Shown: piece by piece, positions 48,693-59,193 of the stretch
Layout of the letters: every line of letters begins with the position of its first letter
Position numbering within the stretch: the first letter of the stretch is position 1
Source of the DNA: Salaquimonas sp.
GTDB lineage: Bacteria; Pseudomonadota; Alphaproteobacteria; Rhizobiales; Rhizobiaceae
NCBI GenBank assembly: GCA_022340185.1
Contig: JAJDOK010000071.1
Span: forward strand, 1-64,000
Length of the DNA: 64,000 nt
Direction of reading: 5' to 3'
Made by a program: the position numbers and the translations under genes
Notes under the pieces: model-generated
Database searches by the model: none
What the model was told of the DNA's origin: nothing
The model's input: the letters and a program-made list of their open reading frames with translations, nothing else

Positions 48693-49250
48693 CTACCAGC
48701 GCCTGACCGGTTCGTCCTGTGAATCGGTGCTGGATTTGGTGAGATCGGCCTCGAGCTCGGCCATTGCCTGCATGATCGCCATATTGGTATCGAGCGCGAC
48801 ACCTTCCTCGTCACGTTCGTCATAAGCAGACTTTTCGCCCCGCCGGGCCGCCTCCGCCGAAGTTTCCTTTTGCCGTGAAGCGTCATCCGTTACCGGACTG
48901 GTCAGCTTTTGAAGTTCATCCAGAACGCTGTTGGCCTTCGGATCGAGGGCGACGGGCTTAACCTCCGGCTGGGTCCTTGCCTGGGAGTGAGACGCAGCCG
49001 CCATTACGGACTGCAACATGGACGGGGCGTCGCGTTCGGCAGTGATGCTCGACCTATCGTCCTCCGCGGATTCATCCTCATCGGCCAGATCGGAACCGTC
49101 TTCCGACGGGTCGTCTGTCGAACCCGCAAGTTCGCCCTCCAACTCATCGATCAGCGTCGTCAACTTGGTCAAGAGCTTGTAGTCGGGTGAGGCTTCGATA
49201 CGAGCCTTTGCCTGATCACGCATTGTCTTGAGCTGTTCGATGGCTTCCAT
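48693..49250 (-). CDS. Unrecognised acidic protein of unknown function
   Basis: The 185-residue protein begins with a helical stretch (MEAIEQLKTMRDQAKARIEASPDYKLLTKLTTLIDELEGELAG), followed by an acidic low-complexity run (DDPSEDGSDLADEDESAEDD) and a second helical stretch near residues 100-170. There is no signal peptide or membrane helix. I do not recognise a family. It stands between the HIT gene and clpA, oriented with clpA, but 258 bases separate it from the clpA stop, including a terminator. Confidence 0.72.
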   Translation of the reverse strand: MEAIEQLKTMRDQAKARIEASPDYKLLTKLTTLIDELEGELAGSTDDPSEDGSDLADEDESAEDDRSSITAERDAPSMLQSVMAAASHSQARTQPEVKPVALDPKANSVLDELQKLTSPVTDDASRQKETSAEAARRGEKSAYDERDEEGVALDTNMAIMQAMAELEADLTKSSTDSQDEPVRRW

Positions 49251-49472
49251 ACACGCCTCCTGCTACCAATCCGGGATCGTCGACACCGTCGCGCATCCCC
49301 TTAATGCCGCATTGGGAAAATCCGTCCCGCCGAATCGCGAAACCAGCTCCCGCTCACATCCGGGACGGCCGGCAAATCGCGATTTTTCAATTCTATGACA
49401 ATGGAAATTCGATTGCGATTCGTTTTTCCCGCCACGGAGCAAAGATGCAAAGAAGGTTGTGGGTAGCTTGCG

Positions 49473-49496
49473 AAAAAAGCGCCCACCAGGGCGCTT
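49473..49496 (-). terminator. Rho-independent terminator of clpA
   Basis: On the minus strand AAGCGCCC-TGGT-GGGCGCTT is followed by TTTT. The eight-base stem stands 13 bases past the clpA stop. Confidence 0.9.
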
Positions 49497-49508
49497 CTGA
49501 CGAATGTC

Positions 49509-51944
<2,436 letters not shown>

Positions 51945-52004
51945 GGAGCAGCTCCGTTCGGTTCCTGTTTGTCGACCCGATGGCGGGTCAGCGGTCGTTC
52001 AAAC

Positions 52005-52478
52005 TCAGTTCTTTTCCATCACGCATTGCAGCGGGTGTTGATGCTTGCGGGCAAAATCCATCACCTGGGTCACCTTGGTTTCCGCCACCTCGTAGGTGTA
52101 GATGCCGCACTCGCCGACTCCGTTATGGTGCACATGCAACATGATCTGTGTGGCCGCATCGCGGCTTTTGCCGAAAAAACGCTCCAGCACATGAATCACG
52201 AACTCCATCGGTGTGTAGTCGTCATTGAGCAGCAGCACCCGGAACAGGCTCGGTTTCTTCGTCTTCGGTTTGGTGCGGGTAACCACACCGGCATCTGAAT
52301 CTCCGCCGTTCCCGCGGTCCTTGCCATCGTCATCCTGCGATCGGACAATTGCAAGACCCGCTTCGCTCTGTGACAGCTGCCAGGCGATTTTTTTTCCGCG
52401 GAGACGGAACGGATCACCGGCCTGATCGATATCGGGCGCATCCATCCGTACTGGAATTGCCATCATCTCCCGGTCCAT
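52005..52478 (-). CDS. clpS: ClpS adaptor with N-terminal extension
   Basis: The C-terminal ~85 residues are a textbook Clp[36 protein letters not shown] (N-degron pocket), [21 protein letters not shown] and the final [10 protein letters not shown]. From the ATG at 52478, which has a strong AAAGGGA seven bases upstream, the protein is 157 residues, about 45-50 more than usual. The added part ([19 protein letters not shown]...) has no recognised domain; no in-frame ATG lies nearer the core. ClpS binds the ClpA N domain and delivers N-end-rule substrates. Confidence 0.92.
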   Translation of the reverse strand: MDREMMAIPVRMDAPDIDQAGDPFRLRGKKIAWQLSQSEAGLAIVRSQDDDGKDRGNGGDSDAGVVTRTKPKTKKPSLFRVLLLNDDYTPMEFVIHVLERFFGKSRDAATQIMLHVHHNGVGECGIYTYEVAETKVTQVMDFARKHQHPLQCVMEKN

Positions 52479-52591
52479 CGCATTCCCTTTTGCGTCCGTG
52501 TCCTTGCGGTCCGCCCTAGGCTGCATACTGCGGGATTTCCTGCCTGGCTCTTTCTGCTTGGCACTGTGGCGGATCAAATCACGTTCTCGGC

Positions 52592-52620
52592 AGTATGCCC
52601 GTCATTGCCATTGCTGGCAA
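52592..52620 (-). promoter_or_regulatory. Candidate sigma-70 promoter of clpS
   Basis: On the minus strand TTGCCA (52615-52620) and CATACT (52592-52597) are separated by 17 bases, about 110 bases before the clpS start. Confidence 0.4.
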
Positions 52621-52796
52621 AGTGATTTTTCTGAAAGGTCGGTCCCGCCGGCATGTGCCGGGCGATTGGAATTCAACATCTAAGATAGGCCGCCGCCGGA
52701 TGAAGTTAAGGCCCGTCGTGAAAAAACACGCACGGTCCGGATCGCCGCCTGTCTTCGGGCGGACGCGGCGCCATGGGGAGTGATGGCTCGAACAGC

Positions 52797-52825
52797 AAAA
52801 GGCCCGTCTGTCTCCAGCCGGGCCC
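52797..52825 (-). terminator. Terminator of the phasin gene
   Basis: On the minus strand GGCCCG and CGGGCC arms (52801-52806 and 52819-52824) enclose a 12-base loop and are followed by TTTTGC. It lies about 55 bases after the phasin stop. Confidence 0.65.
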
Positions 52826-52879
52826 TCATGCAATTGCGAATCACGCAGCCGGATCGCTCCAGCCGAAACGATCGCCGAA

Positions 52880-53209
52880 TTACTTCGTCATCTTGGGAAG
52901 CGCGCTCTCGAACGGCTTGTAGGCTTCCTTGGCGATGTCGGCATACAATTCGCCGATCTTGGTCGCCTCGGCAACGAAGCTCTCGTAAGCGGACTTGGCA
53001 TAATCGGCCTGGACCTCGAACGCCTTGTCGAGGCTCTTGGCAGCCATCATCTTCTCGGCGGCGGCCGAAGAGGTCTCGAACGATTTCTTGGCGTATTCGG
53101 CGGTTTCCTTGGCAATGTCCTGGAACCCCTTGGTCATCGCGGTCATGGATTTCATGGCGACGTCCAGATTTTCCTGGCCCTGTTTCTGCATCGTGTCGAT
53201 ATTCATCAT
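52880..53209 (-). CDS. Phasin family protein
   Basis: A 109-residue protein that coats polyhydroxyalkanoate granules: helical and amphipathic, with no signal peptide or membrane helix. MTAMTKGFQDIAKETAEYAKK, AKSLDKAFEVQADYAKSAYE and FVAEATKIGELYADIAKEAYKP are typical Phasin_2 segments. The start at 53209 has AGGG upstream; ATG at 53206 is also possible. Its promoter contains two PhaR-like repeats (53313, 53343), which suggests control by polymer level. The pha synthase genes are not in the window. Confidence 0.93.
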   Translation of the reverse strand: MMNIDTMQKQGQENLDVAMKSMTAMTKGFQDIAKETAEYAKKSFETSSAAAEKMMAAKSLDKAFEVQADYAKSAYESFVAEATKIGELYADIAKEAYKPFESALPKMTK

Positions 53210-53525
53210 TGGTGCAACCCTTTCGGTCCCTTGACCGCCTGCCCGAACACAAGGCACCAATTGCCGGGTGCCGGACTGCAGGCGAAATTTGATCCACACT
53301 CTGCGGTAAATATGTGCAGCGCACAATTATGTCAACAAGTTTTGTGCAGCGCATCATTTATTTGGGAATCAAAAAAATTCGCGGGAGTTTGGTCACGGTT
53401 TGTCAATCATAAACCGAATGGTAACCACACCCCTCTAGCATCGCTCCCCATTCGCCGGCCAAAGCGCTCGGCGACACGTGTTTGTAAGGACAGCGACGTG
53501 CTGTCCGCGAGTTTGGGGACATGTA
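53210..53525. other. Divergent control region of phasin and carboxypeptidase genes
   Basis: The 316-base gap holds the phasin leader (about 90 bases), the promoter and operators at 53307-53353 and an AT-rich segment (53354-53380). No gene is seen. The start of the downstream carboxypeptidase is uncertain; a GTG at 53478 would shorten the gap. Confidence 0.6.
53307..53353 (-). promoter_or_regulatory. Phasin promoter with two PhaR-like operators
   Basis: On the minus strand TTGACA (53330-53335), a 17-base spacer and TATTTA (53307-53312) form a near-consensus promoter about 100 bases upstream of the phasin start. The spacer contains TGCGCTGCACA (53313-53323), and a second identical copy lies just upstream of the -35 (53343-53353). 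TGC-rich repeats of this form are the target of PhaR repressors, which release DNA when they bind polyhydroxyalkanoate. Confidence 0.75.
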
Positions 53526-54956
53526 TTGCGTACCGCTTGCGCACCGACCGATTTGCTCAGCCTGACTGTTCGGCTCGTGTCGGTCATTGTCGTTTTTCTT
53601 GTCTTCGCGATTGCTGGCGCGCCGGCTCAGGCCGCGACCTATTCTGGCATCGTTGTCGATGCCAAGACCGGCAAGACGCTTTACGGCTATCGCGAGAACG
53701 CCAAGGCTTACCCGGCTTCGCTCACCAAGATGATGACGCTGTATCTGTTGTTCGAGGCAATGGAGGCCGGCAAGCTCTCTAAATCGAGCCGCATCACCTT
53801 TTCGGATCACGCCGCCTCGATGCAGCCAACCAAGCTGGGCATCAAGCCGGGCCATTCGATCACCGTCGAACAGGCAATCCTGGCACTCGTCACCAAGTCC
53901 GCCAACGATGCCGCCGCCGCTGTCGCCGAAAAGCTCGGCGGCACCGAGTCGGGTTTTGCCGAAATGATGACGGCGAAGGCGCATGAACTGGGCATGAGCC
54001 GGACCACTTTCCGCAACGCTTCCGGCCTGCCGAACTCCCGCCAGACCACCACTGCGCGCGACATGGCCACGCTCGGTATCGCGCTGCGCGAACATTTTCC
54101 GCAATATTACGGCTATTTCTCCACGCGCGCGTTCAAGTTTGCCGGCCGGCGCATGGGCAACCACAATCACCTGCTCGGCCGCGTCAAGGGCATGGACGGC
54201 ATCAAGACCGGCTATACCCGCGCCTCGGGCTTCAATCTCGTGTCTTCCGTCGAGACCGACGGGCGTTCGATCGTCGCCGTCGTCATGGGTGGCAGGACCG
54301 GCAAGTCGCGCAACCAACAGATGGTCAAGCTGATCCGGACCTATCTGCGCAAGGCATCACGCGGCAAGGACCGCATGGTGGTCGCCCGCAAGGGGGCAAA
54401 TCCATTCGAGGTCGCCGAACTCCCCAAGCAGGGGCCGGCTCCCGTCTACCGCGTTTCCGCACTCGATCCAGCCTCGCAGCGTATCGCTTCCGCCCACACT
54501 GTTTCGGCTTCCGCTACGGGCTTCGACGTCGCCGCAATCGAAAGAAGGCTGCGCCAGCTGAGCGGCCATGAACTACCGGTACCGGACCGCTCTCCCGCGA
54601 TCGATGCTGAGGTTCGGACCGCCGCCGTTCCCAAGATGGCGCCGGTCGCCTTTGCCGCCGAGCCGGATCAGAAGCCGGCGGCCGCCGTCGAAGCCATCGC
54701 TCGCAACCAGTCCGGCTGGCAGATCCAGATCGCCGCCGTGCCGTCGCGCGACGCCGCACTCAAACTGCTGAAAAAGGCGCGCGGCAAGGCGCCGCGCACG
54801 TTGGCGAAAGTGCGCAACTACACCGAGGAGACCGAGAAGAATGGCGTCACGCTCTATCGCGCCCGCTTTTCCGGTTTTGCATCGAAATCCGCGGCCTGGG
54901 ACGCGTGCGGAAAATTGAAGAAAAAGAGCTTCGCCTGCCTGGCCATCTACAACTGA
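53526..54956 (+). CDS. D-alanyl-D-alanine carboxypeptidase with SPOR domain
   Basis: A DacA/DacF-type penicillin-binding protein of about 476 residues that trims the terminal D-Ala of peptidoglycan stems. It has a signal sequence (VFLVFAIAGAPAQA), catalytic motifs SLTK (S65), SAN (S125) and KTG (K227), and a C-terminal SPOR domain (about 395-476, GWQIQIAAVPSRDAALKLL) that binds glycan at division sites. I preferred the TTG at 53526 (GGGGA seven bases upstream) over the track GTG at 53478; both are in frame. Confidence 0.92.
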   Translation: MRTACAPTDLLSLTVRLVSVIVVFLVFAIAGAPAQAATYSGIVVDAKTGKTLYGYRENAKAYPASLTKMMTLYLLFEAMEAGKLSKSSRITFSDHAASMQPTKLGIKPGHSITVEQAILALVTKSANDAAAAVAEKLGGTESGFAEMMTAKAHELGMSRTTFRNASGLPNSRQTTTARDMATLGIALREHFPQYYGYFSTRAFKFAGRRMGNHNHLLGRVKGMDGIKTGYTRASGFNLVSSVETDGRSIVAVVMGGRTGKSRNQQMVKLIRTYLRKASRGKDRMVVARKGANPFEVAELPKQGPAPVYRVSALDPASQRIASAHTVSASATGFDVAAIERRLRQLSGHELPVPDRSPAIDAEVRTAAVPKMAPVAFAAEPDQKPAAAVEAIARNQSGWQIQIAAVPSRDAALKLLKKARGKAPRTLAKVRNYTEETEKNGVTLYRARFSGFASKSAAWDACGKLKKKSFACLAIYN

Positions 54957-55025
54957 GCCGGGCGGTAAAACGGGACAGGCGTTACTTGAGTTTGGGAACC
55001 TTTGGTACGGGGTAGGGAAACCATG

Positions 55026-55718
55026 TCAGTCGAGAAGAACGTCCTTGGCTTCGTTGATTTTCGCAGCGAGAAAAGTAGAGCCGCCACTGTCAGGGTGGAC
55101 GCGCTTCATAAGCCGCCTGTGGGCCTCGTGGATCTCCTTCGGACCCGCTCCGGGAGCAAGACCAAGAACCTGATAGGCCTCCTCCTTGGTCATGGGTCCC
55201 GCGCCCGCCGCGCCGCCCTGCCGCGAACCCGAGTGCGCCTGAGCGTTTTCACGCCAACCGGGCATCCTGCGGTCAAGATAGGCTTCCAGTAATTGCCCGC
55301 TTTCGGCGTCCGAGGCAGCCTCCGCGTAAAGCGCCAGCAATTCGCTGAGCGATAGCTGCGACAGCCGCCGGCCTTCCATGCGCCCGGTCAGCACGATCCC
55401 GTCGAGATCGCCGCTGTCGTGATCGAGCTCCATTTCGAACCAGGCCGAACGCACGGTGGATTTCGCCCCCGGCGAGGTTCCCCTTCCAGGCCGCCCCGTC
55501 CTTCTGGTACGCATCAGCCAGCCCGCCCCGGCCACGACCAATGGCAGGCCGAACGCGCCCCTGCCGATAATCGTCAGCACACCGCCGGCGGCGATCATCA
55601 GGATCGGGACCGTCATGCGCAGCACTCTGGCGATCCTGGCTGGCGGGAAACTCACCAGTATCGCGATCGTGCTGGTGACGATGGCGACAATCAGGAAGAA
55701 ACCGAACATGTAGCCCAT
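55026..55718 (-). CDS. Membrane-anchored DnaJ-domain protein
   Basis: From the ATG at 55718 the 230-residue protein starts with two or three hydrophobic segments (MGYMFGFFLIVAIVTSTIAIL, then VLTIIGRGAFGLPLVVAGAGWL), a helical middle and a C-terminal J domain (about 175-230) with EEAYQVLGLAPGAGPKEI and the HPD motif (RVHPDSGGS). This is the TIM14/DjlA-like type that presents a J domain to DnaK at the membrane. The 55723 VWA gene lies four bases upstream, so they are co-transcribed. Confidence 0.9.
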   Translation of the reverse strand: MGYMFGFFLIVAIVTSTIAILVSFPPARIARVLRMTVPILMIAAGGVLTIIGRGAFGLPLVVAGAGWLMRTRRTGRPGRGTSPGAKSTVRSAWFEMELDHDSGDLDGIVLTGRMEGRRLSQLSLSELLALYAEAASDAESGQLLEAYLDRRMPGWRENAQAHSGSRQGGAAGAGPMTKEEAYQVLGLAPGAGPKEIHEAHRRLMKRVHPDSGGSTFLAAKINEAKDVLLD

Positions 55719-55722
55719 GTGC

Positions 55723-56460
55723 TCAGTCTCTCCCCCGGTTCCCCTTGCCGCCATACATCTGTTCGAGAAGTAGCGTCGAACCCTTGTCGCCATGCGCCTC
55801 GAGCGCCGCCCGCCCGCCTGAGGCATAGACGGCGATCGCCGCCAGCAATTCGGCCAGTTCGCGCGCCGAATCCGGTCCCAGACGGAACCACGCCCCGCTG
55901 CTCAGCCTTGCGATATCGCGAAAGGTCCGCTCCGTCGCTGTGTCACGGCCTTCCTGGAAGGTGAAAACCCGCGTGCCCTTCACACCGAGTTCGCCGGCAA
56001 GCTGGGCGAGCCGGTCGGGATTTTCCTCCATCGCGTCACCGATGAAAACAAGGGCGTCGACCTTCTTCGACGCGTTCTCCTTGTTGGCGTGCTTCAGCAC
56101 CTTGGCGATCTGGGTCTGCCCGCCGCGGCAATCGATTCCCGTCATCAGATTGCGCAACGCGGCCGAATTCATCACCCATTTCGACGCCCGGCATTCGCCG
56201 AAGCCGCGGAAATAGACGAGTTGAACGCTAAGCCCCCCTGCCCTGGCGACCGCATCGAACATGGATGCCTGGATCTGGCAGGCCCTGTCCCAGGTCGGTT
56301 GGCGGCTCATCGTCGCATCGAGCGCGAAGATCAGCCGTCCTGCGCCACCCGGATCGGCACGGCGCGCGCTGGCCAGAAACGATGTGATTTCGGCCGTGCT
56401 GGATCTGGCCTCGCCGACCTCACCGCCTTTCTTGTGTGTTGGAACCCCATCCTTGGCCAT
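55723..56460 (-). CDS. VWA domain protein
   Basis: From the ATG at 56460 the 245-residue protein has a von Willebrand A fold. The metal-ion site is altered: RLIFALDATMSRQPTW has DxTxS rather than DxSxS, while a threonine (GGQTQI) and an aspartate (VFIGDAMEEN) fit the rest of the site. There is no signal peptide, so it is cytoplasmic. It is paired with the DnaJ protein four bases downstream. Function is not known. Confidence 0.85.
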   Translation of the reverse strand: MAKDGVPTHKKGGEVGEARSSTAEITSFLASARRADPGGAGRLIFALDATMSRQPTWDRACQIQASMFDAVARAGGLSVQLVYFRGFGECRASKWVMNSAALRNLMTGIDCRGGQTQIAKVLKHANKENASKKVDALVFIGDAMEENPDRLAQLAGELGVKGTRVFTFQEGRDTATERTFRDIARLSSGAWFRLGPDSARELAELLAAIAVYASGGRAALEAHGDKGSTLLLEQMYGGKGNRGRD

Positions 56461-56547
56461 GGTCCATATTTGGCCAGCCCGCACGGCTTAGGCAAGTAAT
56501 TATCAATGAGCATCGTGAGACTGCTGGCCGCGCCAATCCGCCGTGCC

Positions 56548-57474
56548 TCAATCGGCAAGCACGTCGAGACTGTCGATCGGCTGCGCGACATTTTCGAGCC
56601 AGAGCCGGCGCGCCTGTGCCCGGCGTTTGCCGACATCGTCGATCGGCAATTTCAGCGCCGTCAGCAATGCACGGATTTCCTGGCGTGCCGACAGATGCGA
56701 CAGCGTCGGCCCCACGCCGAGCGATATCACCGACAATTCATCGAGCGCCGTCATGCCGATCGGGAACAGTTCGCGGAAGATCACCCGTTCCGAAATGCCC
56801 TCGGCCAGCCTGCAACCCAGCCGCATGCACAGATCGTTCAGGCTGTCGGCGAGACTGCGATTGTTGCGTGTCACCAGCGAGGACAACCGGTTGCGCACCA
56901 CCACCCAGTCGAGCAGGCCATTGTCCACCAGACGCCGGTGGCGGCGCGCCTCGCGCACCATTGCGGCGTAGTGCGAAATGCCCGTTATCTCACCCGTATC
57001 GGGATCAATGTGTCCCAGCACGTCGAAATCGATGAAGGAATCGTTGATCGGCGTAACCAGCGTATCGGCCATGGAATGGGCGAGCCGCATGGCGAAGCCG
57101 TCATGGCCGGGTGTGTCGATGACGATGAAATCATGCGTGTTTTCGACGCGCAGCAGGATATCCTGAAACTGCGCGAGTTCGATGTTCTCGTTTTCGGAAA
57201 CGCTGTCGCCGAGCGCGCGTTCGACCCGCGAATGGTCGGGCATCGGCACGCGCAGCCCGTTGCGCCGGCTCCACGACGCGCGGTTTTCGACATAGCGCGT
57301 GAGGCTCATCTGACGGCTGTCGAGATCGATGCTCGCGACCTTGTGGCCGGTGTTGAGCAGCGCGACGATGAGATGCATGGCAATGGTGGTCTTGCCCGAG
57401 CCACCCTTCTCGTTGCCGCAGGCAATCACATAGGCTTGTCGCGGCGTCACGTCACCGGGCCCGTAGATATTCAT
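56548..57474 (-). CDS. mipZ: Division-plane positioning ATPase MipZ
   Basis: A ParA/MinD-type ATPase of 308 residues. The deviant Walker A motif CGNEKGGSGKTTIAMHL, switch I region IDLDSRQMSLTRYVENR, and Walker B FIVIDTPGHD match MipZ of Caulobacter. MipZ forms a bipolar gradient with ParB and blocks FtsZ away from midcell. I used the ATG at 57474. The downstream VWA/DnaJ pair is 87 bases away and may share the transcript. It replaces the Min system in this group. Confidence 0.95.
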   Translation of the reverse strand: MNIYGPGDVTPRQAYVIACGNEKGGSGKTTIAMHLIVALLNTGHKVASIDLDSRQMSLTRYVENRASWSRRNGLRVPMPDHSRVERALGDSVSENENIELAQFQDILLRVENTHDFIVIDTPGHDGFAMRLAHSMADTLVTPINDSFIDFDVLGHIDPDTGEITGISHYAAMVREARRHRRLVDNGLLDWVVVRNRLSSLVTRNNRSLADSLNDLCMRLGCRLAEGISERVIFRELFPIGMTALDELSVISLGVGPTLSHLSARQEIRALLTALKLPIDDVGKRRAQARRLWLENVAQPIDSLDVLAD

Positions 57475-57641
57475 CTGCGTGTCACCCACTACTCAAAGTC
57501 CGCCCTCGTGGGAAAGTTTCCCCCAAAAAGGGATCGACTTCAACACGTTCGACGTGCCGTCGGCGAGTTTGTCTGCACGTGGTTAAACAGCGGCCCGAAG
57601 ACAGACGGGCGCAGGACAGTGAACGCGGTCGCGGATGCGCC

Positions 57642-58076
57642 TCACAACAGGCCGAGTTCGGCCAGTTCCAGACGCAGTTCCGGCGGCAGCGCGTTTTTAC
57701 CAGTTCCCTCCGAAAGATCGGCCGGCGCCTCTTCCGCTTTGAGATAGCGCCAGCCCTGGAAGGCGCGGCGCGGCTGCCATTGCGTCGCCACCAGCTTCGG
57801 CTCCAGCACAAGATCGCAGCGGTGGATACCTTCCTTGTCGGTGAAGGGCCGGATGGCGGTCAGGCGCTGACGCACCTGGATATTGCCCTTGATCACCCAG
57901 TAGAGCGAACCGCCGTCGAGCAGTTCTTTCGCCCGCTTGGGCACCATGCGTGTTGTATGCTTATGTTCGGGCGCCTGCCCGTGCCGGCGCTTCTCGGCCA
58001 GGCGGTAATCCACCCAGTCCTGCAATTCCTCGATCGTCGACACGCCCACGCAGAGCTTGACCAGATGCAGCGTCAT
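57642..58076 (-). CDS. DUF1489 family protein
   Basis: A 144-residue protein beginning MTLHLVKLCVGVSTIEELQDW, with HKHTTRMVPKRAKELLDGGSLYWVIKG and DLVLEPKLVATQWQPRRAFQGWRYL, the DUF1489 pattern of alphaproteobacteria. Function is unknown. The ATG at 58076 has GAGG directly before it, so the start is slightly uncertain. It is separate from mipZ (167 bases) and follows the rhodanese gene. Confidence 0.93.
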   Translation of the reverse strand: MTLHLVKLCVGVSTIEELQDWVDYRLAEKRRHGQAPEHKHTTRMVPKRAKELLDGGSLYWVIKGNIQVRQRLTAIRPFTDKEGIHRCDLVLEPKLVATQWQPRRAFQGWRYLKAEEAPADLSEGTGKNALPPELRLELAELGLL

Positions 58077-58168
58077 CCTCGTTTCATAGGGGACCTGCGC
58101 CCGGCTTTCAATTTGCGGTAATGCAATCGGTACGGCTGTCCACAGTCGGCCACCGCCGGGGTGCGAGG

Positions 58169-58582
58169 TCAAAACCGCTTCTTGGCCTTGTCGTCCTTGA
58201 CGGTGATGGCGGCGCCTGCCGCCTTCAACGCGCCGAAGCCGCCATCGATATGGGCGATGTTCTCGAACCCCATGTCGTCGAGCGCCTTGGCCGCCAGCGC
58301 CGAGCGCCAGCCCGCCGCGCAGAACAGCACATAGGTCGTTTCGCTATTGCCGAAGACCTCCCGGTAATAGGGGCTCGACGGATCGAACCAGAATTCCAGC
58401 ATGCCGCGCGGCGCATGGACCGCGCCCTCGACACGGCCTTCGCGGTCGAGTTCGCGCACATCGCGGATATCGACGAGCACAGCACCGCCGCCGCCATGTT
58501 CGGCGAGCGCCTTTTCGGCCTGCCAGACATCGACCTGCGCATTGGCGCGGTCGACAAGTTCCTTGATCGGCGTGATCGCCAT
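58169..58582 (-). CDS. Single-domain rhodanese
   Basis: The 137-residue protein has VLVDIRDVRELDREGRVEGAVH and an active-site loop LFCAAGWRSALAA with the persulfide-carrying cysteine. The start at 58582 is six bases from GGGAGG; 58585 is also possible. Rhodaneses carry sulfur atoms or reduce thiosulfate; the acceptor is unknown. It probably co-transcribes with DUF1489, 92 bases downstream. Confidence 0.92.
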   Translation of the reverse strand: MAITPIKELVDRANAQVDVWQAEKALAEHGGGGAVLVDIRDVRELDREGRVEGAVHAPRGMLEFWFDPSSPYYREVFGNSETTYVLFCAAGWRSALAAKALDDMGFENIAHIDGGFGALKAAGAAITVKDDKAKKRF

Positions 58583-58786
58583 CATGACCCTCCCTCGCCG
58601 CCATGGCTCGTGGCACAAACGGACATGGCGCGTCGGCCGGCAAGATGATGCCGGCAGGCCATTGCGTCAATACATGGCGTTGATGGCTGGGACCGCCACC
58701 ATGGACGGTCGGTCGAAAGCGAATTGTCTGCTTTAAGGTTGGCTGGCTTTTACCTTGCCAGCGCCAGTGTCAGCGATGGTTTCGGC

Positions 58787-58897
58787 CTAGCCGAACATTC
58801 CGATGACAAGCACTACCGCAATGAACACGGCGACCGCGATTGCCGCAACGCCCCATACAGAACCACGGGTCCTGTTGCCCCTTACGATTTCGTCCAT
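58787..58897 (-). CDS. Very small membrane protein
   Basis: A 36-residue protein, MDEIVRGNRTRGSVWGVAAI followed by AVAVFIAVVLVIGMFG: a short basic head and one membrane helix. It is too short to be listed independently in the track (it is the end of a 76-residue ORF). Ribosome binding is weak, so the start is a judgement. An AT-rich region and a hairpin lie upstream. No family is recognised. Confidence 0.5.
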   Translation of the reverse strand: MDEIVRGNRTRGSVWGVAAIAVAVFIAVVLVIGMFG

Positions 58898-59002
58898 TGG
58901 ACTTGATACCCTGTTGTAAGCCGGATTGAAACCGGTCTCGTTCAAACGCTGCGGTATATAGGATTGTCGCCGATCTTTCGCAAGCGCAAAAATGGCAATT
59001 AC

Positions 59003-59028
59003 GTGACAGGCAGCCATTCGCCTGTCAC
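59003..59028. repeat. Perfect inverted repeat GTGACAGGC
   Basis: GTGACAGGC-AGCCATTC-GCCTGTCAC is a nine-base perfect inverted repeat with an eight-base loop, in the gene-free stretch between the small membrane protein and the aldo/keto reductase. There is no T run on either side, so it is not an ordinary terminator; it might be an operator or leader hairpin. Confidence 0.6.
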
Positions 59029-59193
59029 AGGGTGAGACAATTTTAATAAAAGAAACAACATGTTATCTGTGTTCCACATTCTTAACATAGTGTAAATGCA
59101 ATGGACACATAGCTCATTATGCTGCGCCGCAACATACAGTTGCGTTGTCGTGGAATCGGTAGTTTCAAGCGGTATTGGCGCACTTGCCCCGAC

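Larger units (their letters stand above)
52479..52879. other. Gene-free stretch between clpS and the phasin gene
   Basis: This 401-base region holds the probable clpS promoter (52592-52620) and the phasin terminator (52797-52825). ORFs in the track here are shadows; I see no gene. Confidence 0.6.
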
